Below, in pieces: positions 27,082 to 36,068 of a stretch of DNA of 64,000 bases (position 1 is the first letter of the stretch; each line of letters begins with the position of its first letter). Made by a program: the position numbers and the translations under genes. The notes beneath the pieces were generated by a model, which was not told the origin of the DNA, made no database searches, and saw nothing but the letters and a program-made list of their open reading frames with translations. Source of the DNA: JAHEZL01 sp964406465 (GTDB lineage: Bacteria; Bacteroidota; Bacteroidia; Flavobacteriales_C; GCA-002722245); the NCBI GenBank assembly GCA_964406465.1, contig CAYORT010000011.1, positions 26,590 to 90,589 on the forward strand, written 5' to 3'.

Positions 27082-27879
27082 TTAACTTTTGTTTTTCAAA
27101 AATGCCATATCTTTTTGAAGTTGCAGCACAGTCTCTGCTAATTTATCTCTACTTAGATTAGGTTCTGGCAATTGAGAACTAATATAGTTGGTAAACTTCC
27201 ACACTTCTAATATATCACCAATGGATATTTCATAGGGTTGATATTCTGGATTTGTTGAACACAACAACAAGGTCTTTTTGTCTTTGATGTGATTGTAAAC
27301 AACTTTAAAAACAATACCATCATCTTTGGTAATAATGATGTATGGGTATCCCGATTGAATGTATTCCCAGTTTTGAACATACTCTGCAGTAACAAATGAA
27401 CCACTTGAAACCGGAGGCATTGAATCTCCGCTAATGGGGAAAGTTCTGTATTTCTTTTGTTTGGATAGAAATGGCAATTGAAACGTAGGCAAAACTTTAA
27501 TGTACTCAGGATCGGCATAACCTGCGGTATATCCGGCCTTAGCATTCATGGGTACCAATTCAATATTCTCTTCGTTGTTAGCATCTACGGTTGAAGTTAA
27601 TACTCTTAATTTTTTACCGGTGATATCTATTTCGTGTCCGCTCTCAATATTTTGTAAACGCAATTCACTGTAGCTAGATAAGTCTTCTTTCAAAAGAATA
27701 TCAATAGGGAATTTAAAGTATTCGGAAACTCTTATTAAGGTATCAAAATTAGGTTCTGCATTTCCTACTTCATAGGCGCTCTGACTAGAACGAGTAATAC
27801 CCAATTCCGCTGCCATGTCCTCTTGCGAACGTTTCTTACGCTTTCGCAATGTCTTTAAGTTTGAAGAGAAATAAATCAT
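27082..27879 (-). CDS. XRE-family regulator with LexA/CI-like S24 peptidase domain
   Basis: A 265-residue transcription factor. Residues 5-65 are a helix-turn-helix domain (SQEDMAAELGITRSSQSAYE). The C-terminal half is an S24-type domain with the serine in GDSMPP (S153) and a lysine at K192 (IVFKVV), the spacing of a self-cleaving Ser/Lys dyad; a possible Ala-Gly cleavage point is A115-G116. This architecture is common in Bacteroidota, usually of unknown trigger. It is followed by the receptor gene at 40 bases, so it may control or be cotranscribed with it. A palindrome lies just upstream of its start. Confidence 0.85.
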   Translation of the reverse strand: MIYFSSNLKTLRKRKKRSQEDMAAELGITRSSQSAYEVGNAEPNFDTLIRVSEYFKFPIDILLKEDLSSYSELRLQNIESGHEIDITGKKLRVLTSTVDANNEENIELVPMNAKAGYTAGYADPEYIKVLPTFQLPFLSKQKKYRTFPISGDSMPPVSSGSFVTAEYVQNWEYIQSGYPYIIITKDDGIVFKVVYNHIKDKKTLLLCSTNPEYQPYEISIGDILEVWKFTNYISSQLPEPNLSRDKLAETVLQLQKDMAFLKNKS

Positions 27880-27897
27880 TTTGACAAATTTTTAAAC

Positions 27898-27907
27898 AAC
27901 AATTGTT
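27898..27907. promoter_or_regulatory. palindrome AACAATTGTT upstream of the XRE-S24 gene
   Basis: A perfect 10-base palindrome 18 bases upstream of the regulator's start, in AT-rich flanks. It could be an autoregulatory operator. In such an AT-rich context a short palindrome may also be chance. Confidence 0.3.
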
Positions 27908-27970
27908 TTATTTTTTACCAAAGTAATGAGATTAATTTAAAGATGCAAGTCGATTTTAAAAAGCACGAAA

Positions 27971-29452
27971 TTATTTTACAATAATAAATTCTATGCGACG
28001 GTTTTTAGCTCTTCCTTCTTCTGTTGTATTCACATCAACAGGATAACTTTCTCCAAAACCTTTATAACTCAATCGTGAGACATCAATTCCATGCTCCTCC
28101 AAATACTTAACTACAGATCTTGCTCGAGCAAGAGACAATTTTCTATTGGCCTCTTCGCTACCAATGGCATCGGTATGGCCATCTACTTCCATATAAATAT
28201 CTGGGTAAGCATTTAAATACTTCACAACATTATCAAGAGTAGGCTCAGATACTTTTTTAATTTTAGCAGAATTAAATTCGAAAAGAATATTTTCAATTAC
28301 GTAACGCTCTCCCTTTCTCAATCGAGGTTGTAATTCAAAGGAATCTTTTTGAGAATGAATCCTCCACTCTATCATCCTAATAATTTTCAATGAATCGATA
28401 TATGTAATGTGCATCTCTTCTAATTTCACCACTCTTTTTTCAAGCGCTTTGTTGGCAGAATCAAGGGACTTATTTTTATCTTTTAAATATTCAATTGAAT
28501 AAGAAAGACTATCTACTTTTCGCGCCATCAATTCTTCATTATCTTTCCCTTTACCACCTAGCAACATTTGCAACATAACTTCATGCGTACCTCCCGAAAA
28601 AGATGCAATACCTTGCACGCCATAACCATATGAATACGCAAATGAAAACATATCATTTATTTTATAGCTAGCAGAAGCAGCAACTGTTTCTTGTGTTCTA
28701 TAAGTTAAAGCAAAAGCAATTTTATTCTTCCAATCCATCATGCATCCAATATCCCCTTGCAGATAAACACCTGGCAAATAACGAAATCCAACCCTAGGCT
28801 GCAAACCAAAAGAATTATCTAAGGCAAATCTGTGCATGATATAACCTCCGTAATGAGCTTGTAAGCGATACGAATTCAATGCATTTTTAAAGTAAACAGT
28901 TGATGAGTTATTAAACACCTGAGCATGATACACGCCAATTTCTAATTTCTTCCAATTGTAATTTATTCCAAAATCGGCACCCAAAGCAATCGCTTTATTG
29001 CTATTTCCTATCATCAATATATCATCGGTATAGTCTTCGGCTTTAACATTGACAAAATTGAGATAGGTATCGTAAATGCTAGATTGAATACCCAAAGACA
29101 ATGATTGCGTTTTCCCCAAAGGCAACTTATATCTTAAAGACAATGAACCTTTAATATTTCTGAGGTAGTTTGCTTGATCGTGCATCAAATTAATTCCAAT
29201 TCCAAATCTCTTTGCTATGGGCATATCCAATGCTGCGCAAGACGTTACAGGAGCACCTTCTATACCTACCCATTGCCTTCTATTTAGCACTACTATTCTA
29301 GGTAAATTGGCATCACCGGCGGCAGCAGGATTTACTAAGAAGACATTATTAAAATAAAGATCTGTAGCAGGCAATTGTTGGGAAAACAAATCTGTATTGA
29401 GCAATGCAACAAGGCACAGAAACAAGTAATATCTTAAGAAATTATTCCTCAT
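27971..29452 (-). CDS. PorP/SprF-type T9SS membrane protein fused to an OmpA domain
   Basis: A 493-residue protein starting at ATG 29452 (MRNNFLRYYLFL). After the signal peptide, about residues 20-300 match the PorP/SprF barrel family (LYFNNVFLVNPAAAG, RRQWVGIEGAP), which escorts T9SS cargo to the outer membrane. A short coiled coil (about 315-365) links to a C-terminal OmpA peptidoglycan-binding domain (last 110 residues: NILFEFNSAKI, VDGHTDAIGS, NRRIEFI). The ATG overlaps the stop of the CHU_C gene (ATGA). Family PorP/SprF proteins are usually about 300 residues without OmpA. It probably serves the adjacent type B cargo. Confidence 0.85.
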   Translation of the reverse strand: MRNNFLRYYLFLCLVALLNTDLFSQQLPATDLYFNNVFLVNPAAAGDANLPRIVVLNRRQWVGIEGAPVTSCAALDMPIAKRFGIGINLMHDQANYLRNIKGSLSLRYKLPLGKTQSLSLGIQSSIYDTYLNFVNVKAEDYTDDILMIGNSNKAIALGADFGINYNWKKLEIGVYHAQVFNNSSTVYFKNALNSYRLQAHYGGYIMHRFALDNSFGLQPRVGFRYLPGVYLQGDIGCMMDWKNKIAFALTYRTQETVAASASYKINDMFSFAYSYGYGVQGIASFSGGTHEVMLQMLLGGKGKDNEELMARKVDSLSYSIEYLKDKNKSLDSANKALEKRVVKLEEMHITYIDSLKIIRMIEWRIHSQKDSFELQPRLRKGERYVIENILFEFNSAKIKKVSEPTLDNVVKYLNAYPDIYMEVDGHTDAIGSEEANRKLSLARARSVVKYLEEHGIDVSRLSYKGFGESYPVDVNTTEEGRAKNRRIEFIIVK

Positions 29453-31491
29453 TCTTTTGCTCTTAATATGGTTAATGGTCCGGTAATTTCCTTTTGCATA
29501 CCCGCACAAGTAATCACATAATAATATGCACCATCAGGTAATTCAAAACCATTTGCTGCAACTCCTCCCCAATCATTTTGATATCCACCAACCGAACGGT
29601 AAACTTCTTGTCCCCAACGATTAAAAACAATTACATCGCAATCGGGATAAACAGTTATATAATTGATTTTCCAAACATCATTTTTACCATCGTTATTAGG
29701 TGTGATGATATCGTTTGCAACCAAATGGTAATCTTTTATTACTTCAACATTGATATAATGTGTAGCGCTGCATCCTTTGTCGTTGGTTGCGGTAACAGAG
29801 TACTGCTGACTCTCAAAAGGAACAAGATCAAATTCGGCCTTCTGATTAACAATATTATTTTGCTGGTCTTTCCAATTAAAATCATAAAATCCGTCTGCCC
29901 ACAAACCTATTGGAGTTCCTAAAGTAACGCTTGTGTCTGCCGAATTTTTAAATTTTGGAACTTCATTAAACGTAAGCTCAACTGAATCTTTATCCCAACA
30001 ATTGTTGGCATCGAAAACGGTAAGTTCATAAACACCTGCTTGTTTCACATAAATCTGTTGGTTAACACTAGCATTGCTCCATATAAATGTTTTACCTGTC
30101 AAATTTAGGCCCACCAACAAAGCACTGTCTCCTTCACACAAAGCTGTAGCACTAGGAAATATATGTGCCTTTGGCAAATCAATAACTTGAATATTTTTTT
30201 TAACAGAATCTACACACGAGAAATTTGTTTCTGCACGAAGTGTAACCGAATAGACTCCTGCCATGGTATACTGATGATTCGGACTAGTAGATATAGTCCC
30301 CGTTCCATCTCCAAAATTCCAATAATAATTTTTTATTCCATCGCTAGAAATAGTTGTATTGGTAAAATACATAATGTTATTTAAACAAACATCGTTAGAT
30401 AAAAAGGAAACCACTGGCAATGCATTAATCTCAACTGATTTAACAAGAGAATCTTCGCAACCAAAAACTGAAGTTACTTTCAACTGAATACCATATGTAC
30501 CATCAGTCGTATAAGAATAATTAGGCTCGAAAGAAGTTGAAGTATCATTGTTACCAAATGCCCAATTGTATTTTAAGGTACCGAAGTCGGTGAAAGACAA
30601 ATTATTTACATTTATTGCCGAATTCACACAGGTGTTTTCAACAGTAAACTGTGCGTGAGGACGCGGGTAAATGGCAATTGATTTCAAAGTATCATGAACG
30701 CATCCTTTGGCACTAATCACCCTAAGTGCTACAGGCCAATTTCCTGTAGAAAAGAAAGCGTACTTAGAATTAATTCCACTGCCATCTACAAAAACTTGGT
30801 CGCTGTTAAAATCCCATAAATATTGCTGTATTGTTCCCGAATTAATGGTAGATAAAGATTTAAAATTTGAAGAATCTCCCAGACAGGTGTTGGCCATGGA
30901 AAAATCGGCATGAGGAATGGGGTTCACATTAACATTTTTAAAAACAGAAGCTTTGCAGCCAGCGCTAGTGATTAACTCTAGTTTAATTTGATGTGTGCCG
31001 TCCGTACTGAAAAAATAGGAAGGAGATTTGTTTATCGAATCTATTATAGTGTTAGCATTATCGAATGACCATTTATAATATCTGATTGATGCTCCATTAC
31101 TCAAAGAGGCATCTACAGTTTGAATTAGTTCATTCATACAAACCTCTTGCACAGAAAAATCGGCTATAGGCAAGGGATCTATTGTGATATCATGACGCTC
31201 AACAGCTACCTCATTATTAATAGAAATTATCCTTAATGCAACGCTGAAAGATCCACTACCTGAAAACACATGCGATATATCTTTTCCTGAAGCGTCATCA
31301 AATTGCAGGTCATTATCTAAATCCCAATCATAGGATACAATACTATCGTTTTGCACCGAAACGATATAAAACAAATGCACAGCTGAATTTTCACATGCAT
31401 TTTGAGCTGAAAAATTAACATTTAACTGAGCTCTAATTTCAGCAGAAAACAGCGCTAGAAGTAATGGTAATATTGTACCTAATCTTTTCAT
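29449..31491 (-). CDS. PKD-repeat protein with type B T9SS (CHU_C) sorting domain
   Basis: A 680-residue surface protein. A signal peptide (ends near AEIRAQ) is followed by five tandem PKD-like beta domains of about 85-90 residues, each starting with a cysteine-containing strand and ending YxF/VALRV-like; the fifth carries the classic YYWNFGDGT. A further beta domain precedes the gliding-motility-associated C-terminal domain at about 592-680 (ITPNNDGKNDVWKI, VFNRWGQEVYRS, DGAYYYVI). The CHU_C domain marks type B T9SS cargo, which needs a PorP/SprF partner; one is encoded immediately downstream. TAATG overlap joins it to the upstream adhesin gene. Confidence 0.88.
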   Translation of the reverse strand: MKRLGTILPLLLALFSAEIRAQLNVNFSAQNACENSAVHLFYIVSVQNDSIVSYDWDLDNDLQFDDASGKDISHVFSGSGSFSVALRIISINNEVAVERHDITIDPLPIADFSVQEVCMNELIQTVDASLSNGASIRYYKWSFDNANTIIDSINKSPSYFFSTDGTHQIKLELITSAGCKASVFKNVNVNPIPHADFSMANTCLGDSSNFKSLSTINSGTIQQYLWDFNSDQVFVDGSGINSKYAFFSTGNWPVALRVISAKGCVHDTLKSIAIYPRPHAQFTVENTCVNSAINVNNLSFTDFGTLKYNWAFGNNDTSTSFEPNYSYTTDGTYGIQLKVTSVFGCEDSLVKSVEINALPVVSFLSNDVCLNNIMYFTNTTISSDGIKNYYWNFGDGTGTISTSPNHQYTMAGVYSVTLRAETNFSCVDSVKKNIQVIDLPKAHIFPSATALCEGDSALLVGLNLTGKTFIWSNASVNQQIYVKQAGVYELTVFDANNCWDKDSVELTFNEVPKFKNSADTSVTLGTPIGLWADGFYDFNWKDQQNNIVNQKAEFDLVPFESQQYSVTATNDKGCSATHYINVEVIKDYHLVANDIITPNNDGKNDVWKINYITVYPDCDVIVFNRWGQEVYRSVGGYQNDWGGVAANGFELPDGAYYYVITCAGMQKEITGPLTILRAKE

Positions 31492-34400
31492 TAATGAATT
31501 ACTTCAAATGTTTTAACAACATTAATACGCTCGTTCTCAATTCTTAAAAAATATTTACCTGAGCTTAGATTCAATGTGTTGTAATTAAACTTCTGTTGAT
31601 TGTTCTGTAATGAAATTTTATGGCTATCTATAAGTTCACCTAAGACATTATAAAACTTAAGCGTTGAATTTGTAACATATAGATTTTCATTAGAAACGAC
31701 TTCAATGGTAATAAATGAACTTGCAGGATTTGGATACAACAAAATTGAAGCCCCAAACTCCACTTCATTCAACCCCACATAGCCAATATTAATATTCTTA
31801 ACAATAGAATCAGAATTACAAGCATTCGATACTACAAGCTTCACTGCGTAAACTCCATTGCTTGCAAACTGATGTATAGGCTGTGCTAAATTTGATTGAT
31901 TTCCATCACCAAAATCCCATAAATAATTTGAAGCATTTAAAGACAAATCATTAAACGTAATCACTTTACCAGCAACAAAAGGATGAAAATTCGCCTCTGC
32001 TAAGTGAGATGCGAATGGCACATTAACCACCGCATCTATTACGCAACCATTAGCATCTTGAACTGATGTATAATGATCACCTCCCTGTAGTGTATTAAAT
32101 ATTCCACTGTTCTGAATTTGATGACCTAAAGTTAATTGATAAGGATATGTTCCACCAGAAACCTGAATATCTACTAATCCTGAATTTTCATTTTTACAAT
32201 TCACACCATTTATGATTACGGTATCTATAATCATTTTAGCTGGTTGCGTGATGCTCACCAACTGACTATCAACGCAAGAATTAGCGTCTTTAACTTTGAG
32301 ATTATAGATTCCTGCTTTGAGCTGATTAAAAGAGTTTGAGCTATAATACAATTTATTAATAGAATATTTTAAACCACCAGTTCCACCCGAAGCCATAACG
32401 GTTATACCTCCATCAGTTGCACCATAACACTTTACATCGTTGGTTAGTATATTCTGAATACTCAGGGCTGAAGCAGGCTGCTGAATAATAAAAGAAGTAG
32501 AATCAAAACAACCATTCTCATCTTTCGCAAACACTTTGTATTGCTGTGCTTTTAAGTTCGATAAAATTGTTTGCGTTGAAAAACTATTGGTATCGCCTAC
32601 AGAAAATTTAACTACCCCCGAGCCGCCAGTACTATTAAATTCAGCAACACCAGTGCTATCACCAAAGCAACTAACATGTTCTCGAATATTGACATTACTA
32701 GCTAAATCCTGTACTGGCTCAAGTAAATTAACATTCATCGAAGCTCCGCAACCATTGCTATCCTTTACAGAAATCAAGTAATCCTTTGCATTTAAATTGG
32801 TAAATAAATTTGATGTTTGATTTTGTAATCCACCACTTATTGAATAACGATAATCTCTAACTCCACCAGATGCAGTAACATCAATAAAACCATCTGAAAA
32901 TCCTTTACAAGAAACATTTTGATGTGATTCACTAATAGTTATTGGAGAAGGTTCACTCACAGTAACTAAAAAACCAATTTTACAGCCATTAAAATCAAGT
33001 AAATAGTTTGGATAAGTTCTAGCTTTTAAATTTGAAATGTAGCCAGTATCCACTATTGAATAGGAGCGAATATCAGTGTCTTCATTCGTAAAATTCACAT
33101 AATAGTCATACGGAGCTGTACCTCCTTTAGGCAAAACAACATATGATCCTGTTTGGGCACCAGAACATTCGATATTGGTCAAATTTGCAATCAGATAATC
33201 TAATGGGTCTGGCTGCTTTACTTCTACCTCTCTAGTAGTGATACAATTCCTATTATCCATAACCTTAAGGTGATAATTACTTGCTGCTAAAAAATTAAAA
33301 ACTGGTTCTAGCGTGAAATTACCATTGTTAAGAGAATAAAAATACGGTGCCATTCCCAATGAAGACTGAACTTCAATCTTCCCTGTCAATGTACCATAGC
33401 ACGAAGCATTTAAAACTGAAACAACCACTGATGGATTATTAAAAATCTCTATATTCTTAATTACGCTGTCAGAGCACATTTTATCACTTATCACCTTCAA
33501 CTGTATACTTCGTGTACCAGACCCCTTGTACAAATGATGAGGATTAACTTCGTTGAAATTGGTATCACCATCTCCAAAGTCCCAATAATGAGTAATTGAC
33601 CCCGAACTAATGCTACTTACACCTTGAAATTTAGCTACTGTTGAGTCACAAATATCAGGCACAACAAAATTTGCAATAGGCGAAGGATTAACAGTGATGG
33701 TTTTAGAAATTGATCTACTACAACCATTATTTGATGTTGCCACAAGACCTATAATATATGAGTCGGTGGATACATATTTGTGTGTGGGATTGATTTGCGA
33801 GGTTGAATAACCATCTCCAAAATTCCACGCATAACTCATCGTTCCAAAATTAATGGTGCTGGTATTTATTGGTTTCAAAGTATCTACAAAGCAAATATCA
33901 CCTGCAGTAAAATTCACGTTTGGATAAGGGTGAGCAGTAACCGTCTTAGTAAATGTATCAAGGCAACCCAAATCACTTTCAGCAATCAAGGAAACAGAAA
34001 AATGTCCGTCACCACTAAACACATAAGAAGGTTCTTCCAAATTCGATTGATTACCATTGTCGTCAAAATCCCAAGTATAACTGGCAATAGTGTTAAAGTC
34101 TATGGTTGAATTATTTGTAAAGGCAGTAGCACTCCCCACACAAACATCGGTATTGCTGAATGAAATCTTTGGCGTTGCATTTACAAACAAACTAACCAAA
34201 TTTGAAGTGTACGTGCCTGCCGGATTTGTTACAAAGCATTGATAATTGCCCACATTTGAAATATCTGCATTTGCAACAATCAAAGAATCATCTGTTGCAC
34301 CTATAATATTTGCCCCATTGTATTTCCATTGATAACTAATTGGTTGTGTACCCGAAACAGAAACTTTAAAAAGATGAGATCGAGTTTGACAAATCGTAGC

Positions 34401-35108
34401 ACCAGATGGATGAACATTAAATGTAATAGGCAAAGGCACAATAGAAATGGTAAAAATCTTTTGATAAATCCCTCCTTTACCATCACTTGTTTGCACCCTA
34501 ATTGAATACGAATTCTTATTGCTATAAGTGAACGAAGTGACTGTTTTCAATTGATTGCCAAGTATTGTAAAACTAGCATTATCGGTAGCTCCCACCCCCG
34601 TCACCAATCGGAAAGTATGAGAATCTGAAACATCTTCGTCAATAGCGCTAAACAACCCCACAAGAAAGCCAAGAGCTACATTCTCATTTACTGCATTATT
34701 TGATAATAAAACATCTGTAGGACTATCGTTTCGGTTGCGAATTTGAATAGTAAAAACCTTTTCAAAAACACCACCATTGCCATCATTAGATTGTAAACGA
34801 ATGGAATAAGAATTAACCATTTCAAAATTGAAAATCGCATTGCTTAACAATTGATTTCCTACAACACTAAAATTTGCATTTCCACCACTACCTGCACCAG
34901 CCACCAATGAATAGGCATGAACATCTGCCAAATCTGCATCAATAGATGATAGCGTTGCAACCAAAGTACCAACAGGTAATGCTTCAATAATTGCTGAATT
35001 TGACAAGGTGATATTTGTTGGAGAGCTGTTTATTGCGCTAACCTCCAAGGTAAATAAGACGACTACAAAAATGAGTAAATGTCTAAGCATCAATTTTCTT
35101 ACGGCCAT
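31491..35108 (-). CDS. SprB-like multidomain surface adhesin with type A T9SS sorting domain
   Basis: A 1205-residue cell-surface protein. After the signal peptide: two cadherin-like repeats (about 27-230, LSNSAIIEALPVGTL, DSPTDVLLSNNAV), an Ig-like domain (about 232-312), three PKD domains (about 313-560, YTWDFDDNG, YAWNFGDGY, HYWDFGDGD), six SprB repeats (about 565-1040, each opening with a short strand and Cys such as ASCYGTLTGKIEV, NVSCKGFSDGFIDV, DVKCYGATDGGITV), a fourth PKD domain (YLWDFGDG), and a type A sorting domain (ILLYPNPASS, LSSGKYFLRI, KTFEVIH). SprB repeats are characteristic of gliding adhesins. The start at 35108 could alternatively be ATG 35090. It shares an operon with the next two genes. 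Confidence 0.85.
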   Translation of the reverse strand: MAVRKLMLRHLLIFVVVLFTLEVSAINSSPTNITLSNSAIIEALPVGTLVATLSSIDADLADVHAYSLVAGAGSGGNANFSVVGNQLLSNAIFNFEMVNSYSIRLQSNDGNGGVFEKVFTIQIRNRNDSPTDVLLSNNAVNENVALGFLVGLFSAIDEDVSDSHTFRLVTGVGATDNASFTILGNQLKTVTSFTYSNKNSYSIRVQTSDGKGGIYQKIFTISIVPLPITFNVHPSGATICQTRSHLFKVSVSGTQPISYQWKYNGANIIGATDDSLIVANADISNVGNYQCFVTNPAGTYTSNLVSLFVNATPKISFSNTDVCVGSATAFTNNSTIDFNTIASYTWDFDDNGNQSNLEEPSYVFSGDGHFSVSLIAESDLGCLDTFTKTVTAHPYPNVNFTAGDICFVDTLKPINTSTINFGTMSYAWNFGDGYSTSQINPTHKYVSTDSYIIGLVATSNNGCSRSISKTITVNPSPIANFVVPDICDSTVAKFQGVSSISSGSITHYWDFGDGDTNFNEVNPHHLYKGSGTRSIQLKVISDKMCSDSVIKNIEIFNNPSVVVSVLNASCYGTLTGKIEVQSSLGMAPYFYSLNNGNFTLEPVFNFLAASNYHLKVMDNRNCITTREVEVKQPDPLDYLIANLTNIECSGAQTGSYVVLPKGGTAPYDYYVNFTNEDTDIRSYSIVDTGYISNLKARTYPNYLLDFNGCKIGFLVTVSEPSPITISESHQNVSCKGFSDGFIDVTASGGVRDYRYSISGGLQNQTSNLFTNLNAKDYLISVKDSNGCGASMNVNLLEPVQDLASNVNIREHVSCFGDSTGVAEFNSTGGSGVVKFSVGDTNSFSTQTILSNLKAQQYKVFAKDENGCFDSTSFIIQQPASALSIQNILTNDVKCYGATDGGITVMASGGTGGLKYSINKLYYSSNSFNQLKAGIYNLKVKDANSCVDSQLVSITQPAKMIIDTVIINGVNCKNENSGLVDIQVSGGTYPYQLTLGHQIQNSGIFNTLQGGDHYTSVQDANGCVIDAVVNVPFASHLAEANFHPFVAGKVITFNDLSLNASNYLWDFGDGNQSNLAQPIHQFASNGVYAVKLVVSNACNSDSIVKNINIGYVGLNEVEFGASILLYPNPASSFITIEVVSNENLYVTNSTLKFYNVLGELIDSHKISLQNNQQKFNYNTLNLSSGKYFLRIENERINVVKTFEVIH

Positions 35109-35138
35109 TTACAATTTTAGGTTACAGTGAAAAAATAC

Positions 35139-36068
35139 TTAGAAAAAAAGTGGATGAAAATAAATTCCTTTCCCGGGCATTATTTCAAGAGTTGGAGCAG
35201 GAAGTTTTATAAATCCAATCGATTTAAATACTGCCTTTAAAAATTTATTGCGCACATTAAGCTTATTAAGATTTATATCAACCGACAAATAGAACTGGCG
35301 ATGTCTTTCAAAATAAGGAATTGTTTTTCCATTTACAATCAATGGATTCGAGCTTCCCCCAGTCATTCCATCGGCACCATATCCTACAGCAAGATTCAGC
35401 CATTTAGGATATTTAGAAGTTTCGGGCAAAAAAGCCGCTACATCAAAGCAGAACCAGTAAGTCTGACCATTATAATCTTTTAGCCACTGTTGAGTTATAT
35501 CTTTCCCCAAGACATTCGGTCGATACTGCGCATATGGAGATGGCATAAACGTCCATTTAAACAATATCCGTTGCTCTTTCCACAAAGCTTGCTCGGCAAT
35601 AAATAAAGCCGATCCCGCAGCATCAGCAATAAAGTCACCTGTAGAAAACCCCCATTGAGAAGAAAAACCATCCAAGACCTCAACTACTGTAGTAAAAGCC
35701 AAGCCAAGAGTTCCACCATACCACACAGCGTGTTTTTCCCTTACTCCGGCCCATTTCAAAAGACTATACCCACTTTGCCCCAATGAATACGAAGTTTGCG
35801 CGTGACCAAACTTATCCATTTGCAACCATTCATCGTTATCATTAAAAAGATGCATGGCCGATCGAGGATAGTTGGCATACCATAATCTATCCAACCCCAC
35901 TATTGTTGTGGTACCAACCAACAACTCACCGCCCACCACTAGGTTTCTTCGTTTCTTATTGAAAACTTCGCTGTTTTTAAATAGAGATGGCGCAGAATTG
36001 GTATCCTGCGCCATTGTATTGATTGTTAAACCGAGGCAAAAAAGAATTAAAAATGCCTTCGCTTTCAT
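35139..36068 (-). CDS. DUF2279 family exported protein
   Basis: A 309-residue protein with a signal peptide (ends near NTMAQ). It matches the DUF2279 pattern: NDNDEWLQMDKFGHAQTSY with a conserved D-K-x-G-H motif, and a membrane-apposed GGTLGLAFTTVVEVLDGFSS segment followed by GDFIADAAG. The C-terminal part is strand-rich. The biochemical function of the family is not known to me. It overlaps the phosphohexomutase stop by one base (TAATG) and lies 30 bases before the adhesin gene. Confidence 0.7.
   Translation of the reverse strand: MKAKAFLILFCLGLTINTMAQDTNSAPSLFKNSEVFNKKRRNLVVGGELLVGTTTIVGLDRLWYANYPRSAMHLFNDNDEWLQMDKFGHAQTSYSLGQSGYSLLKWAGVREKHAVWYGGTLGLAFTTVVEVLDGFSSQWGFSTGDFIADAAGSALFIAEQALWKEQRILFKWTFMPSPYAQYRPNVLGKDITQQWLKDYNGQTYWFCFDVAAFLPETSKYPKWLNLAVGYGADGMTGGSSNPLIVNGKTIPYFERHRQFYLSVDINLNKLNVRNKFLKAVFKSIGFIKLPAPTLEIMPGKGIYFHPLFF

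Noticed and set aside
31491..35108. CRISPR-like or minisatellite DNA repeat across the adhesin gene
   Set aside because: The periodicity is at protein level (PKD and SprB repeats); the DNA copies have diverged and no fixed repeat-spacer pattern exists.
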